From positions 42,391 to 106,390 of the forward strand of contig JBBQWZ010000017.1 of NCBI GenBank assembly GCA_038210135.1: a stretch of 64,000 nucleotides of DNA, written 5' to 3'. Under the pieces are notes generated by a model. The model searched no databases, was not told the DNA's origin, and saw nothing but the letters and a program-made list of their open reading frames with translations. The first letter of the stretch is position 1, and every line of letters starts with the position of its first letter. Origin of the DNA: JBBQWZ01 sp038210135 (GTDB taxonomy: Bacteria; Acidobacteriota; Terriglobia; Bryobacterales; Bryobacteraceae). The position numbers and the translations under genes were made by a program. Below are positions 51,619-60,266 of this stretch, piece by piece.

Positions 51619-52047
51619 ATGCCCATTCAAATCGAGGAACTCAACATAGGCAACGGCCTGCTCGGCCGCGAGATCGAGCCCGGTCAGGACACGGAGGAAC
51701 TCGGACGTCTTGTGGCCGAACTCGAAGAGCGGATTCTGGCGCTCGAAAGCGCGATTCAGATCTCCGACACCGAGGTCACCATCTCTGGAAAGAAAATCAC
51801 CATCGAAGCCGAAGAAGAGCTGGTCCTCGATGGCGGTACCGGCACAATGAAACTGTCGCCAGGGGGCATCACTGTCAACGCCAGCGGATTCCTCCGCATG
51901 CTGTCGGGGCAATTTACGGTGGAAGCCGGAAGCGCCAATTTCAATTCCGGAATCTGCACCTTTTCCGGCGTCGTGAAGTCGGATACCCTGATCACCAACA
52001 CTGTGATCGCGACCACGTACACGCCGGGCGCCGGGAACGTGTTCTAA
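51619..52047 (+). CDS. Orphan beta-solenoid protein, tail-spike/VgrG-tip-like
   Basis: 142 residues. An N-terminal coiled coil (TEELGRLVAELEERILALES, about 26-45) leads into short repeating beta strands: VTISGKKITIEAEEELVLDG, MKLSPGGITVNASGFLR and so on. Such strand-rich ends cap trimeric spikes (phage baseplate tips, VgrG ends). No injection-system or phage gene lies nearby, so its role is open. Divergent from proline dehydrogenase (68 bp between starts). Confidence 0.55.
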   Translation: MPIQIEELNIGNGLLGREIEPGQDTEELGRLVAELEERILALESAIQISDTEVTISGKKITIEAEEELVLDGGTGTMKLSPGGITVNASGFLRMLSGQFTVEAGSANFNSGICTFSGVVKSDTLITNTVIATTYTPGAGNVF

Positions 52048-52333
52048 AGAATCAGTCGTTCAGCCGCGCGCGTAGACATCCTTCGCCGCCGTCACAAATC
52101 CCGCTTCGCCGGTATGCGCCGGGTAGTGCGGATTGCCCGCGACAATCGGCGAATCGAGTAGCGTATCGAAACCGCCAGCGAATACTTCAGCGGACCGCCA
52201 TCCATCCCCGTCATCGCACGCGGCCATTTCGCCCGAAGCACTACCTCGACTTCATGCCTCCGCGCCACTGAGCGTCAAATGAACGTCGGATTGACGAGAA
52301 CGCCGATGGAACGCATCCCGGCGAGTAACAAAG
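52048..52333. other. 286 bp without a clear gene; possible decayed coding remnant
   Basis: A minus-strand reading ending at the TGA near 52064 gives EVFAGGFDTLLDSPIVAGN, then VTAAKDVYARG. It looks protein-like (possibly the linker of an M61-type peptidase) but is only about 55 codons and the frame is broken further upstream. I cannot assign it. Confidence 0.3.
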
Positions 52334-54562
52334 TTATTTCAGCGGTTGCACGGTCAGCGTGGACTTGGCATCGACCTTATTGAACTGCATCGGGAAGCTG
52401 GTCCCGGTGTAGTACGCGTTCCATTGGTCTTTGTAGTGCCCGGAAAATAATTGCGACGACTCGCCGATCGTCAAATTGTTTAACGACGCTTCGAGGTCCG
52501 CCAGATCCACCACCATCCGCATCGACGGACCCAGCCTTCGCGTAGTCTGCTTGACCGTCGTAGACGATCCACTCATGGGAAACGGTCCGATGTTGAAATA
52601 CGCTCCGAGAACCGGCAGTTGTCCGCCCACCGGCTGGTTGATGGTCAACAGATTCAGCCGGCCGTAATCCCACGCGTCCACGCGGCTGCCTTGCGACTTC
52701 GCGCCTTCCGTTACGCCGGCATCCATAGCCTTCAACAACACCTGATCCCAATCCGGAAACCAGTCCTTCGGTCGCTCGCGCAGCAGACGCTCCATCACCG
52801 CGGTCGCCATCGCGGATTCGTAGAGCGCCCCTTTACCGGGCGTTGCGCGTTCCGCCAAAGCTTTGCGCACCTGTAGGAACAGATTCGCTGTGATCACCGG
52901 AGCCGCCAATCCCTTTTCCATCTGCCCGTTCCACTTGCGAAGCACGGCGACCGACGAAACCACCGCCGGATTCGTTGCCTTCGTCCGGTCCGCGGCCTCG
53001 ATCAACTGCTGCGCCAGAAACAGCGAGAACCCGGAATACACGTCTTTTTGGATCACCAGCATGTCTTCCGGCTTGATCCCTTTGCGCGCGTCCAGCAGAT
53101 CCGTGATCTGCTTCGCCCGGTAGGGAGGCGCGAACGTTCCGTTCACCGCGTACGAATATTCCGCCGGAAACGGATTCTGATTCGCCGTCACAATCCGTCC
53201 GCTCGCCGGATTGTACGCCGACGGTAGCGAGTCGAACGGAATGAATCCCGCCCACTCCTGATTCCCGGATGCGCCGTCGAGAGGCACATCGCCCTGGAAG
53301 CCCTGGCGGATCGGCAGGATGCCCGTCGCCTGATACCCGATATTCCCGGCCGTATCCGCGTACACGAAGTTCTGGCCCGGGCCCGAGAACCGGCGCAAAG
53401 CCGCCCGAAATTCCTCCCAGTTCGATGCCCGATCCACTTGCAGAAATGGAAACTGAAACGATCCCGGCTCCGCCGCGGTCCAACGCAGTGAATACACCTT
53501 GGGTCCGTCCGTGATCACCACCGGACCGTGCCGCGTGACGAACACCGGAATCACCGCCGTCTTCTCGCCCTTGATCGCAATCGGTTCGCGCTCGATCACC
53601 GGTTGTTCAATTCGATTCTGAAACAGATAGCGTCCGGTGGCCGGATCGATCTTCTCTTCGTACAGATCCTGCACGTCGAAATGCAAATTGGTCAGGCCCC
53701 ACGCGATCTTGTCGTTATGTCCGATAATCACCGCCGGCACGCCCGGCAGGGCCACGCCCCGCACGTTCAATCCGGGCGCCTTCAAGTGGACCATGTACCA
53801 GGTGGACGGAGCCGTAAATTCCAAATGCGGATCATTCGCCAGAATCGGTTTGCCCGACGCCGTCCTTGAACCCGCCACTGCCCACGCGTTCGATCCCGGC
53901 TGCGGCTCCCACCCTGCTCGCGCAGGAAACAGCACATCGACGCGCGCCCGGTCTTCCGGGCTCTTCGCGCCCAGCAACATATTGCGCTTCGCCCAGTCTT
54001 CTTTCCACGACGTCGTCAGGTTGCGATGCATCTGGAGACCCGCCAGCAGGCAGTCCGTCACACTCCATGGACGCGGATCGTATCCAAGCACCGCGAATTC
54101 GAACGAGAGATTGCCGCGCTGCGTCTCGAGATAATAGTTGACGCCCCGCGCGTAAGCGGCAAAGATCTGCCGATCCTCCGCGGAAAGAGTCCTCTCCTGG
54201 AGTTCCGCCATCCGCCGCATACGCAATCGCCGCGATTCCTCGTCCGTCTCAAGCGCGCGCTTTCCCACGACTTCAGAAAGCTCTCCCGCTGCCAACCTCC
54301 GCAGCGCGTCCATCTGCCACATCCGGTCCTGTGCCGTGACGAACCCCTGCAAGAATATCGCGTCTTCCCAATTCGCCGCTTCGATATGCGGAACACCTAG
54401 CGCGTCGCGCGAAATCCGCGCGCCAGCCGACACCGGGGCGGACAGAATTCCTGAAGTTTGAGGAAGAGGCCTCCACCCAAACCACCAGAGAGCGACCGCT
54501 AGGGCCACGAGCAAAACCGCTATGCTCAAGTTAAGGAAGCGAACGAGACGGCCAGAACGCAC
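52334..54562 (-). CDS. Penicillin acylase family protein (S45)
   Basis: 742 residues from the GTG at 54562, chosen because TACAAT lies 7 nt upstream; an in-frame ATG at 54619 (761 residues) overlaps the start of the divergent gene by 2 bases. One membrane anchor (FLNLSIAVLLVALAVALWWF), alpha chain, spacer, and the beta chain beginning at Ser in QPGSNAWAVAGSRTASGKP, which becomes the N-terminal nucleophile after self-cleavage. NDPHLEFTAPSTWY and GVALPGVPAVIIGHNDKIAW are further family motifs. It hydrolyses amides such as acyl-homoserine lactones or beta-lactam side chains; substrate unknown. Confidence 0.88.
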   Translation of the reverse strand: MRSGRLVRFLNLSIAVLLVALAVALWWFGWRPLPQTSGILSAPVSAGARISRDALGVPHIEAANWEDAIFLQGFVTAQDRMWQMDALRRLAAGELSEVVGKRALETDEESRRLRMRRMAELQERTLSAEDRQIFAAYARGVNYYLETQRGNLSFEFAVLGYDPRPWSVTDCLLAGLQMHRNLTTSWKEDWAKRNMLLGAKSPEDRARVDVLFPARAGWEPQPGSNAWAVAGSRTASGKPILANDPHLEFTAPSTWYMVHLKAPGLNVRGVALPGVPAVIIGHNDKIAWGLTNLHFDVQDLYEEKIDPATGRYLFQNRIEQPVIEREPIAIKGEKTAVIPVFVTRHGPVVITDGPKVYSLRWTAAEPGSFQFPFLQVDRASNWEEFRAALRRFSGPGQNFVYADTAGNIGYQATGILPIRQGFQGDVPLDGASGNQEWAGFIPFDSLPSAYNPASGRIVTANQNPFPAEYSYAVNGTFAPPYRAKQITDLLDARKGIKPEDMLVIQKDVYSGFSLFLAQQLIEAADRTKATNPAVVSSVAVLRKWNGQMEKGLAAPVITANLFLQVRKALAERATPGKGALYESAMATAVMERLLRERPKDWFPDWDQVLLKAMDAGVTEGAKSQGSRVDAWDYGRLNLLTINQPVGGQLPVLGAYFNIGPFPMSGSSTTVKQTTRRLGPSMRMVVDLADLEASLNNLTIGESSQLFSGHYKDQWNAYYTGTSFPMQFNKVDAKSTLTVQPLK

Positions 54563-54569
54563 TGACACG

Positions 54570-54575
54570 ATTGTA
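54570..54575 (-). promoter_or_regulatory. -10 TACAAT of the penicillin acylase gene
   Basis: TACAAT on the minus strand lies 7 nt before the GTG at 54562, supporting that start over the ATG at 54619. Confidence 0.45.
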
Positions 54576-54617
54576 GCTTGATCCACCGATTGCTTCCGGT
54601 TTTCGCCTTTCCATTCC

Positions 54618-55952
54618 ATGCCTTATCGCCTGCTGATTACGGTTGCGATCGTCGTCATTAACGGTTTTTTTGCCGCCGCCGAGGTGTCGTTAGTTTCGTC
54701 GCGCCGGTCCCGTCTGAAGGCGCAATCGGATCAGGGAAATGTCGGCGCCAATGCCGCCATCAGCCTGCTCGAAAACCCCAGCCGCCTGCTCTCCGTGACT
54801 CAGTTCGGAGTTACGCTCGCTTCTCTCGGCCTCGGCTGGGCGGGCGAAGAGCCGATCTATAACCTGATCGTCGGTTGGGCCCAGCCCCTGATCACACCTC
54901 AGCTTTCGCCCTGGATCCATGGTGCCAGCTTCGGCTTTGCCTTCCTGTTGATCAGCTTTGCGCACGTCGTTCTCGGTGAGGTACTGCCCAAGAATCTGGC
55001 GATCGAAAAGGCCGAGCGTCTCGCCGTCCTGATGGCGCCGCCCTTGCTCGTTTTCCACTCGATTGCCCGGCCGTTCGTCTGGGCGATCGAGCAGTCCTCG
55101 TCATTCCTGTCCCGGTTGATTGGATTGAAAGGCACGCACGGCTCCGGCGGGCACTCCGCCGAAGAGCTGAAGTACATCATTTCGAGTAGCCGCCTCGAAG
55201 GCCACCTCGAAGGCTTCGAGGAAGCCGCCATTCAGAAGCTTCTCGAACTCACCGACATCTCGGCGCGCGAAATCATGATTCCGCGAAACGATATGACCGC
55301 CGTCCCGGTCGATACCGACCTCGACGAAATGCTCCGCATCGCGATTGAACACAAATATTCCCGCCTTCCCGTGTACGAAGGCTCCATCGAGAAGATCATC
55401 GGTATCGTCCATTACAAGGACCTGATGCGCGCCTGGCAGGAACGCAAGCTCGCCGGCGACCGCGGCATCCGCGCGCGTCCCTTTGAGTTGAAACGCTTCG
55501 TCCGGCCGCCCGTCTTCGTCCCCGAATCGAAGCCGTTGAATCAGCTCATCGATGAATTCCGCAAGAAACGAACTCACCTCGCCATGGTCGTGGATGAATA
55601 CGGTTCGATCGCCGGCCTCGTCACGCTCGAAGACGTGCTCGAGCAGGTCTTCGGCGATATCGCCGACGAACATGACGTGCTGCGCCACATGCCATCCGCC
55701 TCGGCAAAAGTGATCGTCGTCGACGGGAGCACCACCATCCGCGACCTCGCCTCGCAATATCACATCGAGCTTCCGGGCGATGCCGGCTTCGAGACGCTAG
55801 CCGGATTCCTGCTCTTCCAGCTCGGCGAATTGCCTACCAAAGGAACGCAGGTCCGCTACGGAACGCGCAAGTTCACCGTCCTCGATATGGAGAAAAATCG
55901 GATCGCGAAAGTCCGCATCGACAAGGAAGAGCCGCTCCCTGCAAGCGTCTGA
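54618..55952 (+). CDS. CNNM/CorC-type hemolysin-family membrane protein with CBS domains
   Basis: 444 residues. N-terminal DUF21 (CNNM) membrane domain to about residue 200 (VVINGFFAAAEVSLVSSRRSRL, HVVLGEVLPKNLAIEKAE), a CBS pair (ISAREIMIPRNDMTAVPVDT and MVVDEYGSIAGLVTLEDVLEQVFGDI), and a C-terminal CorC_HlyC domain (about 350-435). Relatives export Mg2+/Co2+. Its ATG overlaps an alternative ATG of the divergent acylase. Confidence 0.92.
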   Translation: MPYRLLITVAIVVINGFFAAAEVSLVSSRRSRLKAQSDQGNVGANAAISLLENPSRLLSVTQFGVTLASLGLGWAGEEPIYNLIVGWAQPLITPQLSPWIHGASFGFAFLLISFAHVVLGEVLPKNLAIEKAERLAVLMAPPLLVFHSIARPFVWAIEQSSSFLSRLIGLKGTHGSGGHSAEELKYIISSSRLEGHLEGFEEAAIQKLLELTDISAREIMIPRNDMTAVPVDTDLDEMLRIAIEHKYSRLPVYEGSIEKIIGIVHYKDLMRAWQERKLAGDRGIRARPFELKRFVRPPVFVPESKPLNQLIDEFRKKRTHLAMVVDEYGSIAGLVTLEDVLEQVFGDIADEHDVLRHMPSASAKVIVVDGSTTIRDLASQYHIELPGDAGFETLAGFLLFQLGELPTKGTQVRYGTRKFTVLDMEKNRIAKVRIDKEEPLPASV

Positions 55953-56059
55953 TCCTACCGCTGTGCCACAGCGGGCGATGCGCGGAACTCCATCCGCATC
56001 CCGCTCCGCTTTCCCGGCGCGCCATCGCGGAAAGGCCACCTTGCTGCATTCCGAAGTGC

Positions 56060-57274
56060 CTAATACGGACTGATCGCGTGCCGGCCTAGCTCCGGCAGAT
56101 CCTGCTGCAGGAGCTTCTTCAGGTCCTCGCGTAACGGACCCACCGAGCGCTTGTAAATCATCTTATACGCGGCGCAGAAATAATCAAGCTCCGCGAAATC
56201 GCCATGCGGGCCATGCCGGAATTTCGGGCATCCTCCATGGCAGATCGATTGGTATTCGCACACCTGGCACTCCGGATGAGCCAGCGTCTTCTTCGATGCA
56301 AAGCTGTAGCGCCTCTGCCTCCGAGCGATTTCCGCCCAGGAATCAAGCTGGATATTGCCGAGCTTCCAATCTTGCTCCACGAAGAAATCGCAAGGAAACA
56401 CGTCGCCGTTATATTCGACTACCGCGTAGCTGTCGCACGTCTCGTGCATCGTACAACTTCCGGGCTTCTGACCAGCCAGTGCCTCCGCGATATTGTCGAA
56501 ATACCGGATCCGCATCTTCCGCCGATCCTGCCACCACAGTTCGAACGTGTTCACCAGAAAATTGCCATACTCTTCAGCGGTAATCGTATACTCCCGACGC
56601 TCCCCGCCGGGTCCAAATTCCGCCAGCGGAATGTACTGGATATTGTCCACACCCAGACTCTTGTAAAACCGGTAGAGTTCGCGCGCCCTGCCGATATTGG
56701 CATCGCTCAGGACACACAAGATGTTGAATTCCACATTCTGTTCCTGTAGCGTTTCGATGCCTTCCATCACGCGGCGGAACGTGCCGTGGCCCGCCTTGTT
56801 GTAGCGGTACTTGTCGTGGATTTCTTCCGGCCCGTCAAGCGAAACGCCCAAAAGGAAATTGTGTTCGCGCAACAGATCACACCACGACTCGTCGATCAGC
56901 GTGGCGTTGGTTTGCAGGGCGTTCGAAACGTTGTGGCCGTCCCGTCCATACTGCTTTTGGAACTTCACCAGTTCCTCGAAGAAGCCCAACCCGGCAAGCG
57001 TAGGTTCGCCGCCTTGGAAAGCAAACACGCTGTTCGGATACGAGTAGAACATCCACGTATCCACCAGCCGCTCAAGCGTCTCCGAAGTCATCCGGCGCGC
57101 CGGCAGTTCCTTATACGGATCCGCGTCGCGATCCAGGTAGAAACAGTAGGAGCAATCCAGGTTGCAGACAGCAGACGCCGGTTTGATCAGCAGCGAAGTC
57201 AGTCGCGGCGTCGTGCCCAGCAAACCGGTTCCGGCTTCGCCATACATCGGAAACAGATGCGTACCGGAAGTCAT
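56060..57274 (-). CDS. SPASM-domain radical SAM protein, anaerobic sulfatase-maturase type
   Basis: 404 residues. Radical SAM motif CNLDCSYC (about residues 37-44) in KPASAVCNLDCSYCFYLD; FQGGEPTL and LQTNATLID follow. The C-terminal SPASM region has CxxxC..C ligands (CTMHETCDSY, FPCDFFVE, HPECQVCEYQSICHGGCPKFRH). Anaerobic sulfatase-maturing enzymes convert Cys or Ser of sulfatases to formylglycine; no sulfatase gene is in this window, so the target may be elsewhere. Confidence 0.9.
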   Translation of the reverse strand: MTSGTHLFPMYGEAGTGLLGTTPRLTSLLIKPASAVCNLDCSYCFYLDRDADPYKELPARRMTSETLERLVDTWMFYSYPNSVFAFQGGEPTLAGLGFFEELVKFQKQYGRDGHNVSNALQTNATLIDESWCDLLREHNFLLGVSLDGPEEIHDKYRYNKAGHGTFRRVMEGIETLQEQNVEFNILCVLSDANIGRARELYRFYKSLGVDNIQYIPLAEFGPGGERREYTITAEEYGNFLVNTFELWWQDRRKMRIRYFDNIAEALAGQKPGSCTMHETCDSYAVVEYNGDVFPCDFFVEQDWKLGNIQLDSWAEIARRQRRYSFASKKTLAHPECQVCEYQSICHGGCPKFRHGPHGDFAELDYFCAAYKMIYKRSVGPLREDLKKLLQQDLPELGRHAISPY

Positions 57275-57471
57275 GCTGCGATTTGCTTGCTACCACCGTA
57301 CACGAATCGGCGCCTCCGCGAAGTTGCCAGAAGCGTGCTGGCACGAGAGGCTCTGTCCAGCCGCGAACCGGTGCTTAGGCCCGGACAGCGAATGGGATTG
57401 CTAAGCAGTCTCTGGACCATCGAATCCAGCCTCTATAAAGTGCGGCAAGGAACCAAAAGACGAAGGGAAAA

Positions 57472-57516
57472 TGGTGCGCCCGGCACGACTCGAACATGCG
57501 ACCTTCTGGTTCGTAG
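57472..57516 (-). other. 3' half of a tRNA-Arg (anticodon ACG) - candidate attachment site
   Basis: On the minus strand the fragment begins CTACGAACCAGA, which is the anticodon loop (ACG) and 3' anticodon strand. It continues with variable loop AGGTC, T stem GCATG, T loop TTCGAGT, CGTGC, acceptor strand CGGGCGC, then A and CCA. T-arm pairing is complete. Upstream of the loop the sequence (GATTGAAAA) has no matching 5' half, so this is not a working tRNA but the type of footprint left by integration into a tRNA 3' end. Element would lie to the right, with the intact gene beyond the window. Confidence 0.7.
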
Positions 57517-57717
57517 TTTTCAATCGCCTTTTCATGACGCTTAGCGCGGGCCGAAGGCTAAAGAGACAGACTCTGACTTTGAGTGTTGCCAAAAAAGATG
57601 ATCCGCGTGCCATGATTTATTGACGAAGATCTCGCCAGGTCGGCGAATGATTACCACGACGCTAAGGGAGGAATCACGCCGCGTGATCCCGGATCCCTTC
57701 CTCTTGTCGCAACCCGT

Positions 57718-57749
57718 CACAAAAACAAACGACGGCGTATTGAACGCCG
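57718..57749 (-). terminator. Rho-independent terminator of katG
   Basis: CGGCGT (57733-57738) and ACGCCG (57744-57749) form a 6-bp stem with a 5-nt loop. On the minus strand a T-rich tract (complement of 57718-57730) follows. It lies about 85 nt beyond the katG stop. Confidence 0.7.
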
Positions 57750-57834
57750 CCGCTCGTTGGTGTCGAGACTCCAAAGGACCGGTCGCCCGAGTGACGATCC
57801 GATCCCATCCTTGTCATAGAGGCCCGTTCAATAC

Positions 57835-60054
57835 TCAGCGCAAGTCGAATCTGTCGAGATTCATCACCTTCGTCCAGCTCTTCACGAAGTCTTGGACGAA
57901 CTTCTCTTTTCCGTCGGCCGCGCCGTATACCTCTGCCACGGCGCGCAACTCGGAATTGGACCCGAAGGCCAAGTCCACAGGGGTTGCCGTCCACTTGAGC
58001 TTCCCCGTCTTACGGTCAAGCCCGTCGTAAACGCCCTCGGAGTTCGATGACTTGCTCCACTTGGTAGACATGTCGAGCAGGTTTGTGAAGAAGTCGTTGG
58101 TCAAGGTGCCGGGCCGATCAGTGAATACGCCGTATGCGGTTTGACCGGCATTCGCATTCAGAGCCCGCAGGCCGCCGATCAGAGCCGTCATTTCAGGAAC
58201 ATTGAGAGTCAGCAACTTCGCACGATCAACCAGCATCTCCGCCGGCGACATACGCTGGCCGCTGCGATAGTAATTACGGAATCCATCCGCGGTAGGCTCC
58301 AGCACCGCGAACGACACCACATCGGTCTGCGCCTGCGACGCATCAGTCCGTCCTGGAGTGAAGGGAACCTGAACGTCGTACCCAGCACTCTTGGCTGCCT
58401 GCTCAATAGCAGCGTTGCCACCCAAAACGATCACATCGGCGAGCGAAACTCTCTTGCCGCCGGTCAGCGTGCGGTTGAAATCCTGCCGGATGCCCTCGAG
58501 ACGCGGCAACACTTTCGCCAGTTCGGTCGGATTATTGGCTTCCCAATCCTTCTCGGGCGCGAGACGAATGCGCGCACCATTCGCGCCACCCCGCATATCG
58601 GTGCCGCGGAATGTCGCAGCTGATGCCCACGCCGTCCGAACCAGTTCGGGTACACTCAGGCCAGAAGCGAGAATCCTGACTTTCAGCGCTGCAATGTCCT
58701 TGACCTCAACGGCTTTATAGTCGACCTTCGGGAGCGGATCCTGCCAGATCTGGTCTTCGCGAGGAACCTCCGGTCCGAGATAGCGAGAGTTCGGGCCCAT
58801 ATCGCGATGGGTGAGCTTGAACCACGCCTTGGCGAACGCGAGCTCGAATTCCGCCGGATTCTCACGGAATCTCATTGCAATCTTCCGGTAGCTCGGGTCT
58901 TCCTTCAGCGCAAGATCTGTCGTGAACATGATCGGCGCGTGCCGCTTGGTCGGGTCGTGAGCATCAGGGACGAGGTTCGCTCCCTGGCCGTTCGCGGGAA
59001 CCCACTGGGTTGCGCCGGCCGGGCTCTTGGTTTTTACCCATTCAAAAGCAAAAAGGTTGTTTAGGTACTCCATGGAAAATTTCGTGGGAGTGGAGGTCCA
59101 GGCACCCTCCAAACCGCTTGTGATCGTGTCCCCGCCTTTGCCGGAGCCGCACTTGCTTTCCCAGCCGAAGCCTTGTTTCTCCAAACCTGCCGCCGCGGGT
59201 TCCGACGCTACGCAATTGGCGGGACCCGCCGCGCCATGCGCTTTCCCGAAGCTGTGACCACCGGCGATCAGCGCGAGAGTCTCTTCATCGTTCATCGCCA
59301 TGCGGCCGAAGGTTTCGCGGATGTCCTTGGCTGCTGCCAGCGGATCATGGTTGCCGTTTGGACCCTCGGGATTCACATAAATCAACCCCATCTGAACCGC
59401 TGCCAGCGGTTTCTGAAGTTTTCGGTCTCCGCTATGGCGCTCATCGGCCATAAACTTCTTCTCGGGGCCCCAGTAGACCATCTCCGGCTCCCAGTCGTCC
59501 CTGCGTCCTCCGGCAAAGCCGAAGGTCTTGAAACCCATGGATTCCAGCGAGACATTTCCGGTCAAGACAATGAGATCGCCCCAGGAAATCTTTTGACCAT
59601 ACTTCTGTTTGACCGGCCAAAGCAGACGCCGCGCCTTGTCGAGGTTGGCGTTGTCTGGCCAGCTATTGAGCGGCTCAAATCGCTGCTGACCGCCCTCGCC
59701 GCCGCCGCGGCCGTCGAGCGTCCGGTAGGTACCCGCGCTGTGCCAGGCCATCCGGATGAAGAACGGACCGTAGTTCCCGTAGTCGGCCGGCCACCAGTCC
59801 TGAGACGTGGTAAGTACTCTCTGGATGTCCAGTTTGACGGCCTTGAGGTCGAGACTCGCGAACGCCTTTGCGTAATTGAAATCTCGTCCCAATGGGTTGG
59901 ACTCGGCCGAGTTCTGCCGAAGAGGCGAGACATCCAGTTTGTTCGGCCACCAGAACTGATTTGGTTGCGGCTGTTGACCGCTGGCAACACTCGTTAACAG
60001 GAAAGGAGCTGCAACCGCGCAAACGGTGAGCAGCGACTTCAGGTTCTTCTTCAT
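57835..60054 (-). CDS. katG: Catalase-peroxidase with signal peptide (periplasmic KatG)
   Basis: 739 residues. Starts with a signal peptide (MKKNLKSLLTVCAVAAPFLL...ASGQ), unlike most cytosolic KatG. Distal residues Arg101, Trp104 and His105 (RMAWHSAG), the Trp-Tyr-Met crosslink set Trp104, Tyr226 (GLIYVNPEGPNG) and Met252 (RMAMNDEE), and proximal His267 (GGHSFGKAHG) are all present, each exactly three less than in the M. tuberculosis enzyme. It degrades H2O2 outside the cytosol. AAGGAGAAG precedes the ATG. A long leader with a hairpin lies upstream. Confidence 0.96.
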   Translation of the reverse strand: MKKNLKSLLTVCAVAAPFLLTSVASGQQPQPNQFWWPNKLDVSPLRQNSAESNPLGRDFNYAKAFASLDLKAVKLDIQRVLTTSQDWWPADYGNYGPFFIRMAWHSAGTYRTLDGRGGGEGGQQRFEPLNSWPDNANLDKARRLLWPVKQKYGQKISWGDLIVLTGNVSLESMGFKTFGFAGGRRDDWEPEMVYWGPEKKFMADERHSGDRKLQKPLAAVQMGLIYVNPEGPNGNHDPLAAAKDIRETFGRMAMNDEETLALIAGGHSFGKAHGAAGPANCVASEPAAAGLEKQGFGWESKCGSGKGGDTITSGLEGAWTSTPTKFSMEYLNNLFAFEWVKTKSPAGATQWVPANGQGANLVPDAHDPTKRHAPIMFTTDLALKEDPSYRKIAMRFRENPAEFELAFAKAWFKLTHRDMGPNSRYLGPEVPREDQIWQDPLPKVDYKAVEVKDIAALKVRILASGLSVPELVRTAWASAATFRGTDMRGGANGARIRLAPEKDWEANNPTELAKVLPRLEGIRQDFNRTLTGGKRVSLADVIVLGGNAAIEQAAKSAGYDVQVPFTPGRTDASQAQTDVVSFAVLEPTADGFRNYYRSGQRMSPAEMLVDRAKLLTLNVPEMTALIGGLRALNANAGQTAYGVFTDRPGTLTNDFFTNLLDMSTKWSKSSNSEGVYDGLDRKTGKLKWTATPVDLAFGSNSELRAVAEVYGAADGKEKFVQDFVKSWTKVMNLDRFDLR

Positions 60055-60132
60055 TCACTTCTCCTTGATCGAAAGGGGCGGACGGTTGCGGTCCGCATGT
60101 CGTGCTCGCAGGCTGACGCCTCGCCCCACCTC

Positions 60133-60161
60133 AGAATAAGGAGGAGCGGCGCCGGGAACAA
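60133..60161 (-). promoter_or_regulatory. Predicted katG promoter (-35 TTGTTC, -10 TATTCT)
   Basis: Minus strand: TTGTTC (complement of 60156-60161), 17-nt spacer, TATTCT (complement of 60133-60138). This gives a leader of about 70 nt that contains a 6-bp hairpin, GCGGAC/GTCCGC (60077-60082 and 60090-60095), just before the ribosome site. Confidence 0.4.
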
Positions 60162-60266
60162 GACGATTGCCGCTATGACTCGTATAGGGAGTTCCTATGG
60201 GCAATCAAGACCTGGTTCGCAATGGTCGAAGCAGATCGCCGAAGCCCAGCGGATCGCCCCCCCATC

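Larger units (their letters stand above)
57275..57834. other. 560 bp with no intact gene: tRNA-Arg 3' half and katG terminator
   Basis: Between the radical SAM start and the katG stop. It holds the tRNA fragment (57472-57516) and the terminator (57718-57749). Short open frames (such as 57541-57774 on the minus strand) show no recognisable product. Confidence 0.6.

Noticed and set aside
57401..57613. Short ORF across the tRNA fragment (translation containing LKTTNQKVACSSRAGR)
   Set aside because: This peptide is simply the tRNA-Arg sequence read as protein; it is a frequent false ORF.
57541..57774. Minus-strand ORF of 77 aa between the tRNA fragment and katG
   Set aside because: It runs through the katG terminator and has no recognisable domain.
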